The notes under the pieces were generated by a model. The model was given only the letters and a program-made list of their open reading frames with translations, was not told where the DNA came from and ran no database searches. Below are positions 24,361 through 32,987 of a DNA stretch of 48,415 nucleotides, piece after piece (positions within the stretch are counted from its first letter, which is position 1; every line of letters starts with the position of its first letter). Source of the DNA: a virus; the IMG/VR virus record IMGVR_UViG_3300032954_000026, positions 1 through 48,415 of that record. One strand, written 5' to 3'. Both the position numbers and the translations under genes were made by a program.

Positions 24361-24899
24361 GGCTTCTTCTCCTTATAGAACGTAAACCTACCCGCTTGAG
24401 TGGTACGTTCTACCGCTCCACTATCTACCTTGCGGCGAAGCCAAGTCGGAAGGCTAGCTACTTCTCCGAAATACGTAGCCCCCTGAGTTAGGTCAACTAC
24501 TTTGTTTTCAAGTATTTGGTCTAGATTCTCAAGAATTTTGTCGAAGTTCCTTGTCTGACCGGGATAGTAGTTGTTATTCATATCGTTCACGGTCATGGTG
24601 GGGAACTGGCATTCGTGATCTATGGGGGTAGTATGATCTCGGAATCCTCCCTTAAGCTGCCTGTTCTTAATGACTTGGAGAATGGTAGACATAGTTTGGT
24701 ATACGTCTTCCCCGGCTTCTCGAAAAGCGGCGAGGGCTACTATGGCTTTCTCTAGGTCTTGAGGCACCACTCCAAATTCTTCCAGAGTACTCGTAAGGGA
24801 GGGGTCCCTAGAATCAGGCCATTGATAGTCCTCTTTACCGCCTCTTGTGCGCCAAGCCCGAATCAGGATCATGCACTTATTGAACGTCTCGAAGGTCAC
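24357..24899 (-). CDS. SleB/Hydrolase_2-like cell-wall hydrolase candidate
   Basis: 180 aa with a GTG start overlapping the previous stop (GTGA). VYQTMSTILQVIKNRQLKGGF, HECQFPT and LTQGATYFGEVASLPTWLRR plus a terminal FTFYKEKKP follow the pattern of SleB-type hydrolases (NR loop, then TxGAxYF...PxW and an HxFY-like end). Such enzymes cleave peptidoglycan. No signal peptide is present. The gene lies in the metabolic block rather than with the lysozyme, so it might be a second lysin. The assignment is tentative. Confidence 0.5.
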   Translation of the reverse strand: MTFETFNKCMILIRAWRTRGGKEDYQWPDSRDPSLTSTLEEFGVVPQDLEKAIVALAAFREAGEDVYQTMSTILQVIKNRQLKGGFRDHTTPIDHECQFPTMTVNDMNNNYYPGQTRNFDKILENLDQILENKVVDLTQGATYFGEVASLPTWLRRKVDSGAVERTTQAGRFTFYKEKKP

Positions 24900-25315
24900 A
24901 CCAAAACCTCTCGTGGTCCTTTTCCGTGGGGTGCCGTCTGCTGTTCGAATTGCTCCCTAGCCTTGCGTCGAGCGTAAGAGCTATAGCAATCCGCTGTACA
25001 GAAGGTTGACTTTGTGCCTTTGTAGTCTGTGACAATAACCAGTTTGCTGATATCGTCTATGTTGTGTTCGGCTTTGTCTTGGTCGTATTCAACTATCTTA
25101 GGATGAGTAACGAAGTCTTCTCCCACGGTTGAATTCTCGCACTTGTCATTGTCGCAGGTAACCTTAACACGAACCTTGGTTACTTTGATAGCCACCCCAT
25201 AGGTGGGAGTGCCGTTGTCATCGATCTCTACTATGTTAGTTCCGGTTACTTCCCCTTCATGGAGTTGTCCGTACCGATCTGTGATTTGAGCATACTCTTT
25301 AACTTCAACGCTCAT
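24896..25315 (-). CDS. Unknown protein with cysteine pairs
   Basis: 139 aa. CDNDKCEN in the middle and FCTADCYSSYARRKAREQFEQQ near the C-terminus could bind one zinc. Otherwise beta-rich and acidic. Starts in a TAATG junction with the BCS1-like gene. Function unknown; zinc-ribbon adaptor is the most that can be said. Confidence 0.6.
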   Translation of the reverse strand: MSVEVKEYAQITDRYGQLHEGEVTGTNIVEIDDNGTPTYGVAIKVTKVRVKVTCDNDKCENSTVGEDFVTHPKIVEYDQDKAEHNIDDISKLVIVTDYKGTKSTFCTADCYSSYARRKAREQFEQQTAPHGKGPREVLV

Positions 25316-26757
25316 TAAAAGAATCCTTTCTTCTTACCTTCTGAACTTATGCTACAGCTTGCGCCTCTGAGGGTGTTTGCTCCGTTGATAAGATCGTCCA
25401 CAGAAATTTCTTCTGTACCCCGCTCATACGCAAGCTGACCGGCAAGGATGTAAGTCTCTTGTAGCTGCGCGAAGCTTGAGCCTTCCGTTACATCAGAGGC
25501 AGGACCGAGAGCATCCGCGTTGAGGTACGGGGCCTTCTTCAGAAAGTACTTGATGCGGGTAGGATGATCTGGGTTATCAAAGAACACTACGCGATCAAAC
25601 CGTCCGGGACGTTTGAGGATTGCCCTATCGAGAATCGTGGGTTCGTTTGCCGTAGCGATGGTTATCACTCCCTCTTGAGAAGTGAGTCCATCGAGACAGT
25701 TCAAGAGCGTGTGCATATTGAGGCGGGCTTGCGTCTCCCCGGTTTTAGGAAAGGCACGATCAAGGTCTTCAAGCACCACCACGCTAGGCCCATTTTTTTG
25801 AGCCGTTTCGAACATGGCTTCGAGAATGTTGTCCCCAATGTTTTTCGAGAACAAACGAATCTTATATGCGTTCATCTGAAGACTAGACAGGAGCACCTTG
25901 ATAACGCTGGTTTTTCCATTTCCCGGAGGGCCATGGAATAAATACCCACGGCGAAAAGGAAGATTGTTTTTCAGGAACCAGTCTCTACGGGATATAAAGG
26001 CTTCTGAATCTTTCTTAACCAGAGTAAGAATCTCTTCATTCAGGACAAGGTTATCCCAAGTCTGGAACAATCCAGTGGCAGTAGTTGTGGCTGCGGCACC
26101 GGAGCTATTCGCATCATAGGTATAAATGCGATAGGATTTCTTGGGGAGACTGTAAATCTTAAAGAGATATTCCCGAAGCTTTACCACTTCATCCTTACGG
26201 ATAATAGCGATATTCCAATAATCCGTAGAGTCCGATGCTGGGGAGCTATTAAAGCTTACACTGGTGAAGACGATCTTAAACCCTATATCGAGAGCCAACA
26301 GAGTGTTATTCATTGACCCCCTAACAACCTCTACGGCTGTTAGCTTTTGTCCCGCACGGTTCAATTCGAGTTTCTTGTGGAACTCTTCGGTAAGGAACTT
26401 TACCTGTTTAATCTCTTCCTTTACCGCGAATTCCCGGTTGGAGTTGAACTTGTGGTTTCTTTCCACAAGCATAGATACCGCTGCATCGAGCAGAACTCCT
26501 ATCCCTTCATCGTCGGATTGGAAATTGAATACATCCCAATCCTCTCGCGACCCTCCGAGAAACCCATGGAGGGCGGGGGAATAGTGCTGAATGCTAAGTT
26601 CCAGACCGTCCTTTGGTGGGAGGAATTTGTTCTCCCACAGGCTTAGGCTTGGCTCGAATTTTTGATGTTTGGAATTTTCGATCACCGTGTTCTCCGTCTG
26701 GTCCGATATGGCACTGCGCACAAATGAATCTACTGTTGTCAACACTGTATTCTCCAC
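25315..26757 (-). CDS. BCS1-like AAA ATPase
   Basis: 480 aa. Walker A GPPGNGKT at residues 276-283, Walker B VVVLEDLD at 326-333, sensor TANEP and the Arg-finger segment KRPGRFDR. The N-terminal 250 residues have no hydrophobic anchor, unlike mitochondrial BCS1; the ATPase core with PFRRGYLFHGPPG is of the BCS1/classical AAA type. The GTG start at 26757 overlaps the upstream HNH gene by 164 bp; a later start is possible. Likely a protein remodeller; substrate unknown. The window's other AAA ATPase (15275) is of a different type. Confidence 0.82.
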   Translation of the reverse strand: MENTVLTTVDSFVRSAISDQTENTVIENSKHQKFEPSLSLWENKFLPPKDGLELSIQHYSPALHGFLGGSREDWDVFNFQSDDEGIGVLLDAAVSMLVERNHKFNSNREFAVKEEIKQVKFLTEEFHKKLELNRAGQKLTAVEVVRGSMNNTLLALDIGFKIVFTSVSFNSSPASDSTDYWNIAIIRKDEVVKLREYLFKIYSLPKKSYRIYTYDANSSGAAATTTATGLFQTWDNLVLNEEILTLVKKDSEAFISRRDWFLKNNLPFRRGYLFHGPPGNGKTSVIKVLLSSLQMNAYKIRLFSKNIGDNILEAMFETAQKNGPSVVVLEDLDRAFPKTGETQARLNMHTLLNCLDGLTSQEGVITIATANEPTILDRAILKRPGRFDRVVFFDNPDHPTRIKYFLKKAPYLNADALGPASDVTEGSSFAQLQETYILAGQLAYERGTEEISVDDLINGANTLRGASCSISSEGKKKGFF

Positions 26758-27013
26758 CTTTACCTCTCGGTAATACTTCGTGCATGTGTCCAGTTTGTTC
26801 TGTAATTACTTTACCACAGAACTCACATTTAATCAAGCGATTTCTATGCCTTCTAGCCCGGTATATTACCTGTCTTCGTATAGCAGCAATGGATAATGCC
26901 CGGTCTAGCTGAAATACGTTCTCTTGATTGGGGTGCTTCCTCGCCAGTTTTACGTTCTTGAAAATCCTGATGGGTAAATCAGTATCAGGGTCTATCTCAA
27001 CCCACACCTTCAT
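26594..27013 (-). CDS. HNH endonuclease, unusual overlap with AAA gene
   Basis: 139 aa. CEFCGKVI, TGHMHEVLPRGKGGEYSVDNSRFICAQCHIG and GEHGDRKFQT form an HNH core (first His in HMHEV, Asn in VDN, second CxxC). The start overlaps the upstream stop (ATGA). The basic, Pro-rich tail runs 164 bp into the AAA gene in another frame, and the AAA start's AGAGG lies within it. Probably a mobile freestanding nuclease. Confidence 0.75.
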   Translation of the reverse strand: MKVWVEIDPDTDLPIRIFKNVKLARKHPNQENVFQLDRALSIAAIRRQVIYRARRHRNRLIKCEFCGKVITEQTGHMHEVLPRGKGGEYSVDNSRFICAQCHIGPDGEHGDRKFQTSKIRAKPKPVGEQIPPTKGRSGT

Positions 27014-27672
27014 GAATTGCTCCCTATGAATTCCCTAGCCCACCTAAGTACGATCTCCTTGGTCTGCTGCCAGTGAGGTATGTTGTTAGGAATGATAGGA
27101 TCAATGGACTTAGCTAGCTCCATTGCATCTGTAATCTCGGAGCGTTCTGACTCATCGACAAAGAAACCGGAGATACTGAACCACTTTCCGTTCTCTGGCA
27201 TCACGTTGTGAAGCTTGGCGTTTACTTCTGCATCAAGTCTTTCAGCAGTTGTAGATGGGTCTTTTGCGCTAGTAAGTATGTCGTCAGGAATAACCTGCTG
27301 TCCTGACTGCTCGATGTATTTAGAGAGTACTTTAGCTTTAGTAATACCGATATCAACAAGTTCCTCCTCGCCTAAAGACGGCATCAAGTTTCGAGTTGTA
27401 GTCATGTACACGTAAAGCTGGGATTTGCCTACATTGAATCTCTGCTCTATGGCCTCAAGGTAATCCCCGAAACTTTTGTGCTTGGTAAGAAGCCAGTATT
27501 TCTTTTGCCGCACTTTGTTGATGTACTGACTTAGACGAACAAAATTTTTATCTATCCCCTGTTTCTGTTCGTTGATTGTGAGTACGGTTTCCTCAATGTC
27601 CTGCTCAAGTTCAAGAGCTTCTTTCTTTTCTTCTTCAGTGAAGGCTTTCTCTATGATATTCAATGCGTCCAT
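27010..27672 (-). CDS. Putative helix-turn-helix DNA-binding regulator
   Basis: 220 aa, highly helical. The segment KSFGDYLEAIEQRFNVGKSQLYVYMTTTRNL, followed by DIGITKAKVLSKYI, resembles ParB/KorB-like helix-turn-helix cores. N-terminal acidic coiled region (residues 1-50). The 27-bp repeat with its palindrome ends three bases before the ATG, and the gene's ribosome binding site (AGG of GCAGGC) lies in it, so the protein may bind there and control itself and the AAA gene at 16510. That link is inference. Confidence 0.6.
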   Translation of the reverse strand: MDALNIIEKAFTEEEKKEALELEQDIEETVLTINEQKQGIDKNFVRLSQYINKVRQKKYWLLTKHKSFGDYLEAIEQRFNVGKSQLYVYMTTTRNLMPSLGEEELVDIGITKAKVLSKYIEQSGQQVIPDDILTSAKDPSTTAERLDAEVNAKLHNVMPENGKWFSISGFFVDESERSEITDAMELAKSIDPIIPNNIPHWQQTKEIVLRWAREFIGSNS

Positions 27673-27675
27673 TTT

Positions 27676-27702
27676 GCCTGCTTAAATTTCTCAATTTGAG
27701 AA
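27676..27702 (-). repeat. 27-bp repeat with 15-bp palindrome, copy 2
   Basis: Identical to 16546-16572. It spans the last codons and stop of the 59-aa membrane gene and the leader of the gene starting at 27672. Candidate operator; the inverted repeat TTCTCAA-T-TTGAGAA is at 27688-27702. Confidence 0.8.
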
Positions 27703-27870
27703 AAAGTTGTCCGAACCGGAGTCCAACATCAGTCCGACTACTGTTAGTACCCCCGCACATAACGCTGCGGAAATGAGTGCAAATATAAGTCCAATTTCTA
27801 CAAACACATAGAAAAGAAATAGCACCGAGAGGAATAAAATCGAGTTGTATATTACTAATCTAAAAACCAT
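27691..27870 (-). CDS. Small two-TM membrane protein (59 aa)
   Basis: 59 aa from an ATG at 27870 with AAAGG upstream. Two hydrophobic helices (about residues 5-23 and 26-48: SILFLSVLFLFYVFVEIG and LIFALISAALCAGVLTVV) and a short polar tail ending FFSN. The terminal codons lie in the 27-bp repeat, which gives the same FSN ending as the unrelated gene at 16561. Function unknown. Confidence 0.7.
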   Translation of the reverse strand: MVFRLVIYNSILFLSVLFLFYVFVEIGLIFALISAALCAGVLTVVGLMLDSGSDNFFSN

Positions 27871-27886
27871 ATTACCATACCTTTAA

Positions 27887-29782
27887 TTAAAAGTCAAATG
27901 GATTCTGCTCGGGCACCGTGGGTTCCTCTGTCTTAACGATTTCTCTGAAGGTAGCTATCTTCCCTAGAAAGAATAGCTTACAGAACGCGGAGCCTTTGCC
28001 CCTGCTACGTCCCTTCATACATCTGAATTGAACTTCTGGCGACAGGTTATCGGTTGTCTCCTCAGTGACGTTCTTGATAACATCCCTGTGGAGGTAGAAG
28101 ACTACATCAGAATCAGAAACGATAGCTTCCGATCCCTTGGCGTCGTAGATATCAATAGGTCTTCCTTGTGTCTTTTGCCCCGGCTTCCTAGGCTGTCCGA
28201 CTACAAAAAACTTTACTAAGAACCTTTGCGCCATTCGTTTGATACGCTGCATGGCTTGGCTCTGCGCTTTGATCTCATCCCGTTCGTTACGGCAAATGAA
28301 ATGGATGTGATCTAGCACCACCACGGTAGCCCCAACTCGTCTGATTCCGGCTTCGATAAGATCGAGGACTTCACCAGAGCTATTAAGGTTAGGATTGTTA
28401 CCGATATAATAACAACAGCTTTTAAGTTTTTTCGCCGCTTCGATTCGGTCATCTCGCCCTATCTCATTCCTTTCCTTGGCTAAAAGATTGGCTGTGACGA
28501 TCTCGCCAATCTCGGCATCCTGCATCTCGGTCTGGTAATTCAGAACGATCTCATCATGTTTCCTTGCTGCGTTAAGGGTTTCCTGTAAGGTAAACTGTGT
28601 CTTGCCAGTACTAGTCTGAGTGGCTGAGATGTATATAACAGAACCGGGAAGAATGTTTGTCATCCTATCAATAGCTGAGATGCCGAACCTGAAGCGATCT
28701 GGACGATCCTCCGCTCGTTCCGAATCATCATGCATCAGGATATCCTGAATGCTTTTGACCCCCGGTATAGGATTGGCATAGGCATTAAGGGTTAAGCTAT
28801 CTACCAGTTCTTTGAATTTTTCTATATCCCTCTCCGTGTGGGTTAGGAATGTCTGGTTTGCATCCTTCATTCCCTTCGGCCATACTAGCCTATAGGTCCG
28901 CTCCTGTAGCTCATTCCAGAGTTTAATCATTGCCGCTGTTCCTGATCCTCCGTCATTATCCCCGGCAAGGATAACTACAGACGCTCCCATCAACAAATCC
29001 CGTTGTTCGGGAGTAAGCTTAGCAGAGGAGCTAGGCAGGCTAACGCACCTATAACCTGCTTGTATCATTATGGCCTGATCGAAATGTCCTTCGACTACGT
29101 ACAGCGGTTCTTCCCACGAGATAAAGTCTACGCCGAACAGAACCTTGTTATTCATCCCGGTTTTTCTAGCGAAGTCTTTACGGACCATTGACCGGGCTTC
29201 GATACATATTACTTGGTCCTTCTCCACTGCGGGAGTAATAATCCAGCCTTTGTCAGCAATGTCCGCGTGTTCGGAACGAATTTGTTTATTGAGACAGGTG
29301 AGACTAGGACAGTAACCGAAGTGTAGTTTTCTTGCTGTCTCGTAAGTGATGCCCCTCTCCGTAAACAGCCAGTTTTGTGCCTGAGGAGATTCGTAAAGAG
29401 CGATCTCAAATTTCGCGTAATCTTTAAGCGGATAGCTCTTAAGTTCCTGTTTTTCTTCAAGTTCTAGTTTAGTAAACACCGCATCAGATTTTTTCTTCGT
29501 CTCTTCCCAATCTCCCCCAGTAGCTTCCTCTACTAACTTCGTAGCTTTCTTGAATGTAATGTTATCGGCCTTTTCAATAAAGGCTATAGTATCCCCGCCA
29601 ACCCCACACCCGAAACAATGAAATACAAAATCTCCGTTATTATCTTTTCCAACATTGAGAGAGGGATTATTGTCAGGATGAAATATACATTTAGCCCAGT
29701 AACTACCGTCTCTCTTTTGAAGTCCCGGAAGTCTAGCCGCATAAAGGCTCAATAGGGCCGGATGCCCCTTTATGTTTTGCAT
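27887..29782 (-). CDS. T7 gp4-type primase-helicase
   Basis: 631 aa. Makes primers and unwinds DNA at the fork. The N-terminal zinc finger has C32, H35, C56 and C59 (CIFHPDNNPS, FHCFGCGVGGD). TOPRIM core: VVEGHFDQ (E231) and LAGDNDGG (D275, D277). DnaB-type helicase: Walker A SATQTSTGKT (about 386-395), then VVVLDHIHF and FFVVGQPRK. The acidic tail ends NPFDF with a C-terminal Phe, as in T7 gp4, where the tail docks the polymerase. The first 50 bp overlap the GIY-YIG gene. Confidence 0.93.
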   Translation of the reverse strand: MQNIKGHPALLSLYAARLPGLQKRDGSYWAKCIFHPDNNPSLNVGKDNNGDFVFHCFGCGVGGDTIAFIEKADNITFKKATKLVEEATGGDWEETKKKSDAVFTKLELEEKQELKSYPLKDYAKFEIALYESPQAQNWLFTERGITYETARKLHFGYCPSLTCLNKQIRSEHADIADKGWIITPAVEKDQVICIEARSMVRKDFARKTGMNNKVLFGVDFISWEEPLYVVEGHFDQAIMIQAGYRCVSLPSSSAKLTPEQRDLLMGASVVILAGDNDGGSGTAAMIKLWNELQERTYRLVWPKGMKDANQTFLTHTERDIEKFKELVDSLTLNAYANPIPGVKSIQDILMHDDSERAEDRPDRFRFGISAIDRMTNILPGSVIYISATQTSTGKTQFTLQETLNAARKHDEIVLNYQTEMQDAEIGEIVTANLLAKERNEIGRDDRIEAAKKLKSCCYYIGNNPNLNSSGEVLDLIEAGIRRVGATVVVLDHIHFICRNERDEIKAQSQAMQRIKRMAQRFLVKFFVVGQPRKPGQKTQGRPIDIYDAKGSEAIVSDSDVVFYLHRDVIKNVTEETTDNLSPEVQFRCMKGRSRGKGSAFCKLFFLGKIATFREIVKTEEPTVPEQNPFDF

Positions 29783-30326
29783 ATAGTTTTCCCTGTTTTA
29801 CCGCTTTTTTATGTTCTTCGGAGAGTGGTTTTCCTAAATGACTCTGCCGCATTTTTTCTTTGGTTTGTTCAGAAAATTTTCTACCTTTTCTGGTTTTACT
29901 CATCTTCCGGCAATCCGTAAGCGGTCGCTTTCTTCCGGTTAAACTTATGCTTATTTTTCTCTTATGTTCTTCGGTGAAGGGAGGGGGAATTTTTCCTTTT
30001 CGGTTATTACTCAATTTGATTCTAGTCTCTTCGGTGGGGGTCCCTCCTTCTCCTCCAAGAGTACAGTTATACCCATATTTTGGATCAAAAGATTTGAAAA
30101 ATCTAATGAAATATTTTTCCGCATCGTCTAAATTATTAACAAGACTTAATACGCTTCTAGTTTCAAAATTGTGTTTTCCATATTTTCTTATAGCTCGGTA
30201 TAAAGGAGTTTCCCGCGAATATCTTGCTCCTTTTATATGTCTATTCCAGCGTTCTTCTATTGTCTTGGTAGTTTTACCAATGTAATATTTACCATTTATT
30301 TTATTTATAATCATGTATATGAACAT
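29733..30326 (-). CDS. GIY-YIG homing endonuclease with NUMOD3 repeats
   Basis: 197 aa. N-terminal FIYMIINKINGKYYIGKT (GIY-YIG as MII...YIG), ERWNRH with the catalytic Arg, and AEKYFIRFF with the Glu. The C-terminal half has several NUMOD3-type DNA-binding repeats (TEEHKRKISISLTGRKRP, SEQTKEKMRQSHLGKPL, SEEHKKAVKQG). SegB-like freestanding homing enzyme. Its last 50 bp overlap the primase-helicase start and contain that gene's AGGG. Confidence 0.9.
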   Translation of the reverse strand: MFIYMIINKINGKYYIGKTTKTIEERWNRHIKGARYSRETPLYRAIRKYGKHNFETRSVLSLVNNLDDAEKYFIRFFKSFDPKYGYNCTLGGEGGTPTEETRIKLSNNRKGKIPPPFTEEHKRKISISLTGRKRPLTDCRKMSKTRKGRKFSEQTKEKMRQSHLGKPLSEEHKKAVKQGKLYAKHKGASGPIEPLCG

Positions 30327-30331
30327 GGTAT

Positions 30332-30514
30332 TTATCCTAGTTGCTTTGCGTATTCTATGAGAGCATCTTCTGCCTCATCTCTAGTGGAAAAAGGACCGTG
30401 ATAATCTGCCCAAGTTTCGTCCCAGAAATACCATCCGGGAAGTTCAAAAGGACCGTCTTTATACCCTCCAATAGGTCCTCCCATATGTGGGAATACCGGA
30501 TCACAAAGTACCAT
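30332..30514 (-). CDS. Small conserved-looking phage protein
   Basis: 60 aa, aromatic-rich (GWYFWDETWADYHGPF) with a STRDEAEDALIEYAKQL helix. This W/Y-rich strand followed by an 'EA' helix resembles small phage proteins of unknown role. The start overlaps the next upstream gene by 14 bp with GAGGAAG before it. Confidence 0.65.
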   Translation of the reverse strand: MVLCDPVFPHMGGPIGGYKDGPFELPGWYFWDETWADYHGPFSTRDEAEDALIEYAKQLG

Positions 30515-31268
30515 CTTCTTCCTCCTCTGTCTCTGATTCTATGACTGCGGTTTTTGCAAGCTCTACCGCTTGTGCTACGGCTTTAGCCTGCTCTATTGCC
30601 TGCTGCTCTTTCATCTTAATGGTGTGTATTCTTACCGCTGCTTGTTGTAAGAATTCCCGTGCTGCCCACTGTATTCCTTTTTCGTCTGTCCCTTGCCAGA
30701 ACTCCGCAAAGGCTTGGCTTACTGTGTTGAGACCGTGTTCCTTTAGAAGCACAGCTAGGCGCACCCTATACTCTCCGGTAAAGAAGACTTTGTTATCGGT
30801 AAGCAGAGCTACGCCTTTTTCCATCTTGTCTAGGAGGGGATTAGAAACAAACGGCTTGGCAGATACTATACGCTGCCCCACATTCTTAAAGAACGTATCC
30901 ATCGGCCTGCGTCCCATGAAGTTGCCTGCCATGGATTCTGCCCACTCGTAGAAGCTATCAAGTATAGAATCGTGTCCATACTGCTCTATGGCTTCTTTAA
31001 GCTGCTTCTTCCATTCTTTATATGGTTCGCAGATTCCGAAAAATTCTTTAGCGATATCCTCTAGGTTGAATTCAATAGCCAGTCCGTTGCCTTTATACCG
31101 ATTTCCACTTACTGGAATTGGAGGAGCTATAGGTTTTAATGCCTCTGTCGGGACATTCGGTTTCGGAGGAACTATTTCTGCCAACTTAGTTTTAATCCAA
31201 CCCGCAGCGATAAGAGCTTCTAAAACAAGTTTGCCTTTCTCTGTCAAGGACTCTATAATGATTTCCAT
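30501..31268 (-). CDS. Unknown replication-region protein with acidic C-terminus
   Basis: 255 aa, helical. Pro-rich linker near residues 33-52 (VPPKPNVPTEALKPIAPPIP). The C-terminal part (about 210-250) is a coiled Ala/Gln/Glu helix ending in an acidic run (SETEEEEDGTL). It shares one base (TAATG-type junction) with the PD-(D/E)XK gene, so it may work with that nuclease. No known motif. Confidence 0.6.
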   Translation of the reverse strand: MEIIIESLTEKGKLVLEALIAAGWIKTKLAEIVPPKPNVPTEALKPIAPPIPVSGNRYKGNGLAIEFNLEDIAKEFFGICEPYKEWKKQLKEAIEQYGHDSILDSFYEWAESMAGNFMGRRPMDTFFKNVGQRIVSAKPFVSNPLLDKMEKGVALLTDNKVFFTGEYRVRLAVLLKEHGLNTVSQAFAEFWQGTDEKGIQWAAREFLQQAAVRIHTIKMKEQQAIEQAKAVAQAVELAKTAVIESETEEEEDGTL

Positions 31269-32398
31269 TAGAACACCCCATCGATCTTAACCAAAGTTTG
31301 TTTTACCAACTGCGTATCCCCGATGCATAGTCCTAAGCATTCGCAATTTTGACACACGTTGTTTGGGAATCTTACACCGGGCTTTTTGGGAAAGAAATTA
31401 TTCCGGCTTGCGTCAGCAATCTCCATACTTTCATGGGTTGCCACCATTCGGGCTTCTTGCATATCTTCAGGAGATATGACGGCGGGAAGGAATTGTATGC
31501 GTTGTTTGGTTACTTCGTTCCTATCGAAAGTTATTGCTTTAGCATAATACTCAGTAAAGAGGGATTCCTTGGCTTCTTTGGCTCCCTTCCCTTTGATAGC
31601 TTTCTTGCGGGAGGAATATTCATCGTAATCTGATTTTGTTAATACTACCACAGTGTACGTGCTGTTGTCAAATGCTATATACTTCTTACCGACTTTGGGT
31701 CCTTTGAGAACTGTTATCCAGTCCCCCGCTTCTATCGCGGAGAAATTTTTAACCAGTACGAGAAAGGCCACAGTAGGAATACCAAACACCCAAGCATAAT
31801 CCCTAAGTTGATCGTCAAGTGCCGCAAGGCGAGGGTCAGTAAAATAAGGGTAAGAGCTAGTTTTGATATCCACAATAAAATCCCTAGTGGTTCCTTCTGG
31901 CCCACGGGGTAGTAAAGGGTGATTATTGTCGGCAGTACATAACATATCCACCTTAGAAGTGTATTGAAGACCAGTATAAGGGGAACTTTCAGAAGCATTA
32001 AACAAGTCAACACGTTTCTCCACCTGAAACTTAGCATTGGTTATGGGGTAGTCTTGGACAGTAGATTCATACAACCCCAGTAGTTCTGTCCCCATCTGGT
32101 AATGGTCGTTCCAGTTTCCCGATTTTTCTGAGTATTGAACGCTATCGTCGTCTTTATATTGAAACCAGAGAGTTTTGAATTCGTCTATCCCGCTTCCGGG
32201 TTCGAAGGCTTTGTTATGGTGGAATTGAATGGCCGATTCCACGGCTTTACCAAAGAATGTAGAAACCCTATCCTCCCGGCTTTGCCATCCTTGTATGCGC
32301 TTGTAGAAATATTTTTTCGGGCATCCCCAATCTGCACCTCCCGAGTGGCTGTGCGCTTTCACCTCGCGCCCGATCACGTTTCTGTATAAATAGGCCAC
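31268..32398 (-). CDS. PD-(D/E)XK nuclease with Cas4/RecB-like iron-sulfur cysteines
   Basis: 376 aa, GTG start at 32398 with a perfect AAGGAGG supplied by the end of the HNH gene. The nuclease core has D151 (SKVDML), D177-x-K179 (FIVDIKTS) and Q197/Y201 (DQLRDYAW). One cysteine (C26) lies N-terminal and a cluster (C349, C352, C354, C358) C-terminal, as in Cas4 and AddB nucleases with a 4Fe-4S cluster. Likely a DNA end-processing exonuclease. Lies next to the helicase gene, suggesting an AddAB/RecBCD-like or recombination role. Confidence 0.8.
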   Translation of the reverse strand: MAYLYRNVIGREVKAHSHSGGADWGCPKKYFYKRIQGWQSREDRVSTFFGKAVESAIQFHHNKAFEPGSGIDEFKTLWFQYKDDDSVQYSEKSGNWNDHYQMGTELLGLYESTVQDYPITNAKFQVEKRVDLFNASESSPYTGLQYTSKVDMLCTADNNHPLLPRGPEGTTRDFIVDIKTSSYPYFTDPRLAALDDQLRDYAWVFGIPTVAFLVLVKNFSAIEAGDWITVLKGPKVGKKYIAFDNSTYTVVVLTKSDYDEYSSRKKAIKGKGAKEAKESLFTEYYAKAITFDRNEVTKQRIQFLPAVISPEDMQEARMVATHESMEIADASRNNFFPKKPGVRFPNNVCQNCECLGLCIGDTQLVKQTLVKIDGVF

Positions 32399-32399
32399 T

Positions 32400-32987
32400 C
32401 TAGTCCTCCTTTCTATATAACAAAGTCTGAGCAGGAGGGTTCTCTAAATATTCAGCAGCTTTTCTAAGAACATCAGGATTATCCTTAGCATTGCCTAATA
32501 TCACGTTGCAACTAAAACACAACAACCCTCTAACACTTTTCGAAGCATGGCAATGGTCTATTAATAGCTTTTGTCGTAGAGAATCCGCTTCTTTCCTCCC
32601 ACAAATAGCACACGTATTGTTTTGGCTTGATTGAAGTATATAGAAATCACTTTCCTGCAATCCGTACAAACGCATCAACGCACGTCTCCACTTTTGCGGT
32701 TTATACTTTTCTTTATTCTTATTCAATGATTTTCTTACAATTTTTCTGGACCTTTCCGGGTCCCGGTCTCTGTAATCTTTCTTTAGCTGAAGTACTCTGT
32801 CTCTGTTTTCTATTCGCCATTTTTTATGAGATTTTCTTACTCTCTCTTTATTATTTCTCTTCCATTCAGACGATTGGATACCGCAACACGAACGACACCT
32901 AGTGTTTCTTCCATCCTTGTTTTTCCGGACCAAACAAAAATCTTCTAGGTCCCTATTCTTTAGACACTTGGTACAAATCTTTTTCAA
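32400..32987 (-). CDS. Endonuclease VII-type HNH homing endonuclease
   Basis: 195 aa. N-terminal zinc ribbon CTKC...CRSC, long basic linker (about residues 40-110), nuclease core CAICGRKE, LLIDHCHASKSVRGL, CFSCN and ILGNAKDN. It starts 35 bp inside the end of the UvrD-type helicase gene and ends one base before the GTG of the PD-(D/E)XK gene; its last codons (AGAAAGGAGGAC) carry that gene's ribosome binding site. Like its relatives it is a wedge between two functional genes. Confidence 0.85.
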   Translation of the reverse strand: MKKICTKCLKNRDLEDFCLVRKNKDGRNTRCRSCCGIQSSEWKRNNKERVRKSHKKWRIENRDRVLQLKKDYRDRDPERSRKIVRKSLNKNKEKYKPQKWRRALMRLYGLQESDFYILQSSQNNTCAICGRKEADSLRQKLLIDHCHASKSVRGLLCFSCNVILGNAKDNPDVLRKAAEYLENPPAQTLLYRKED

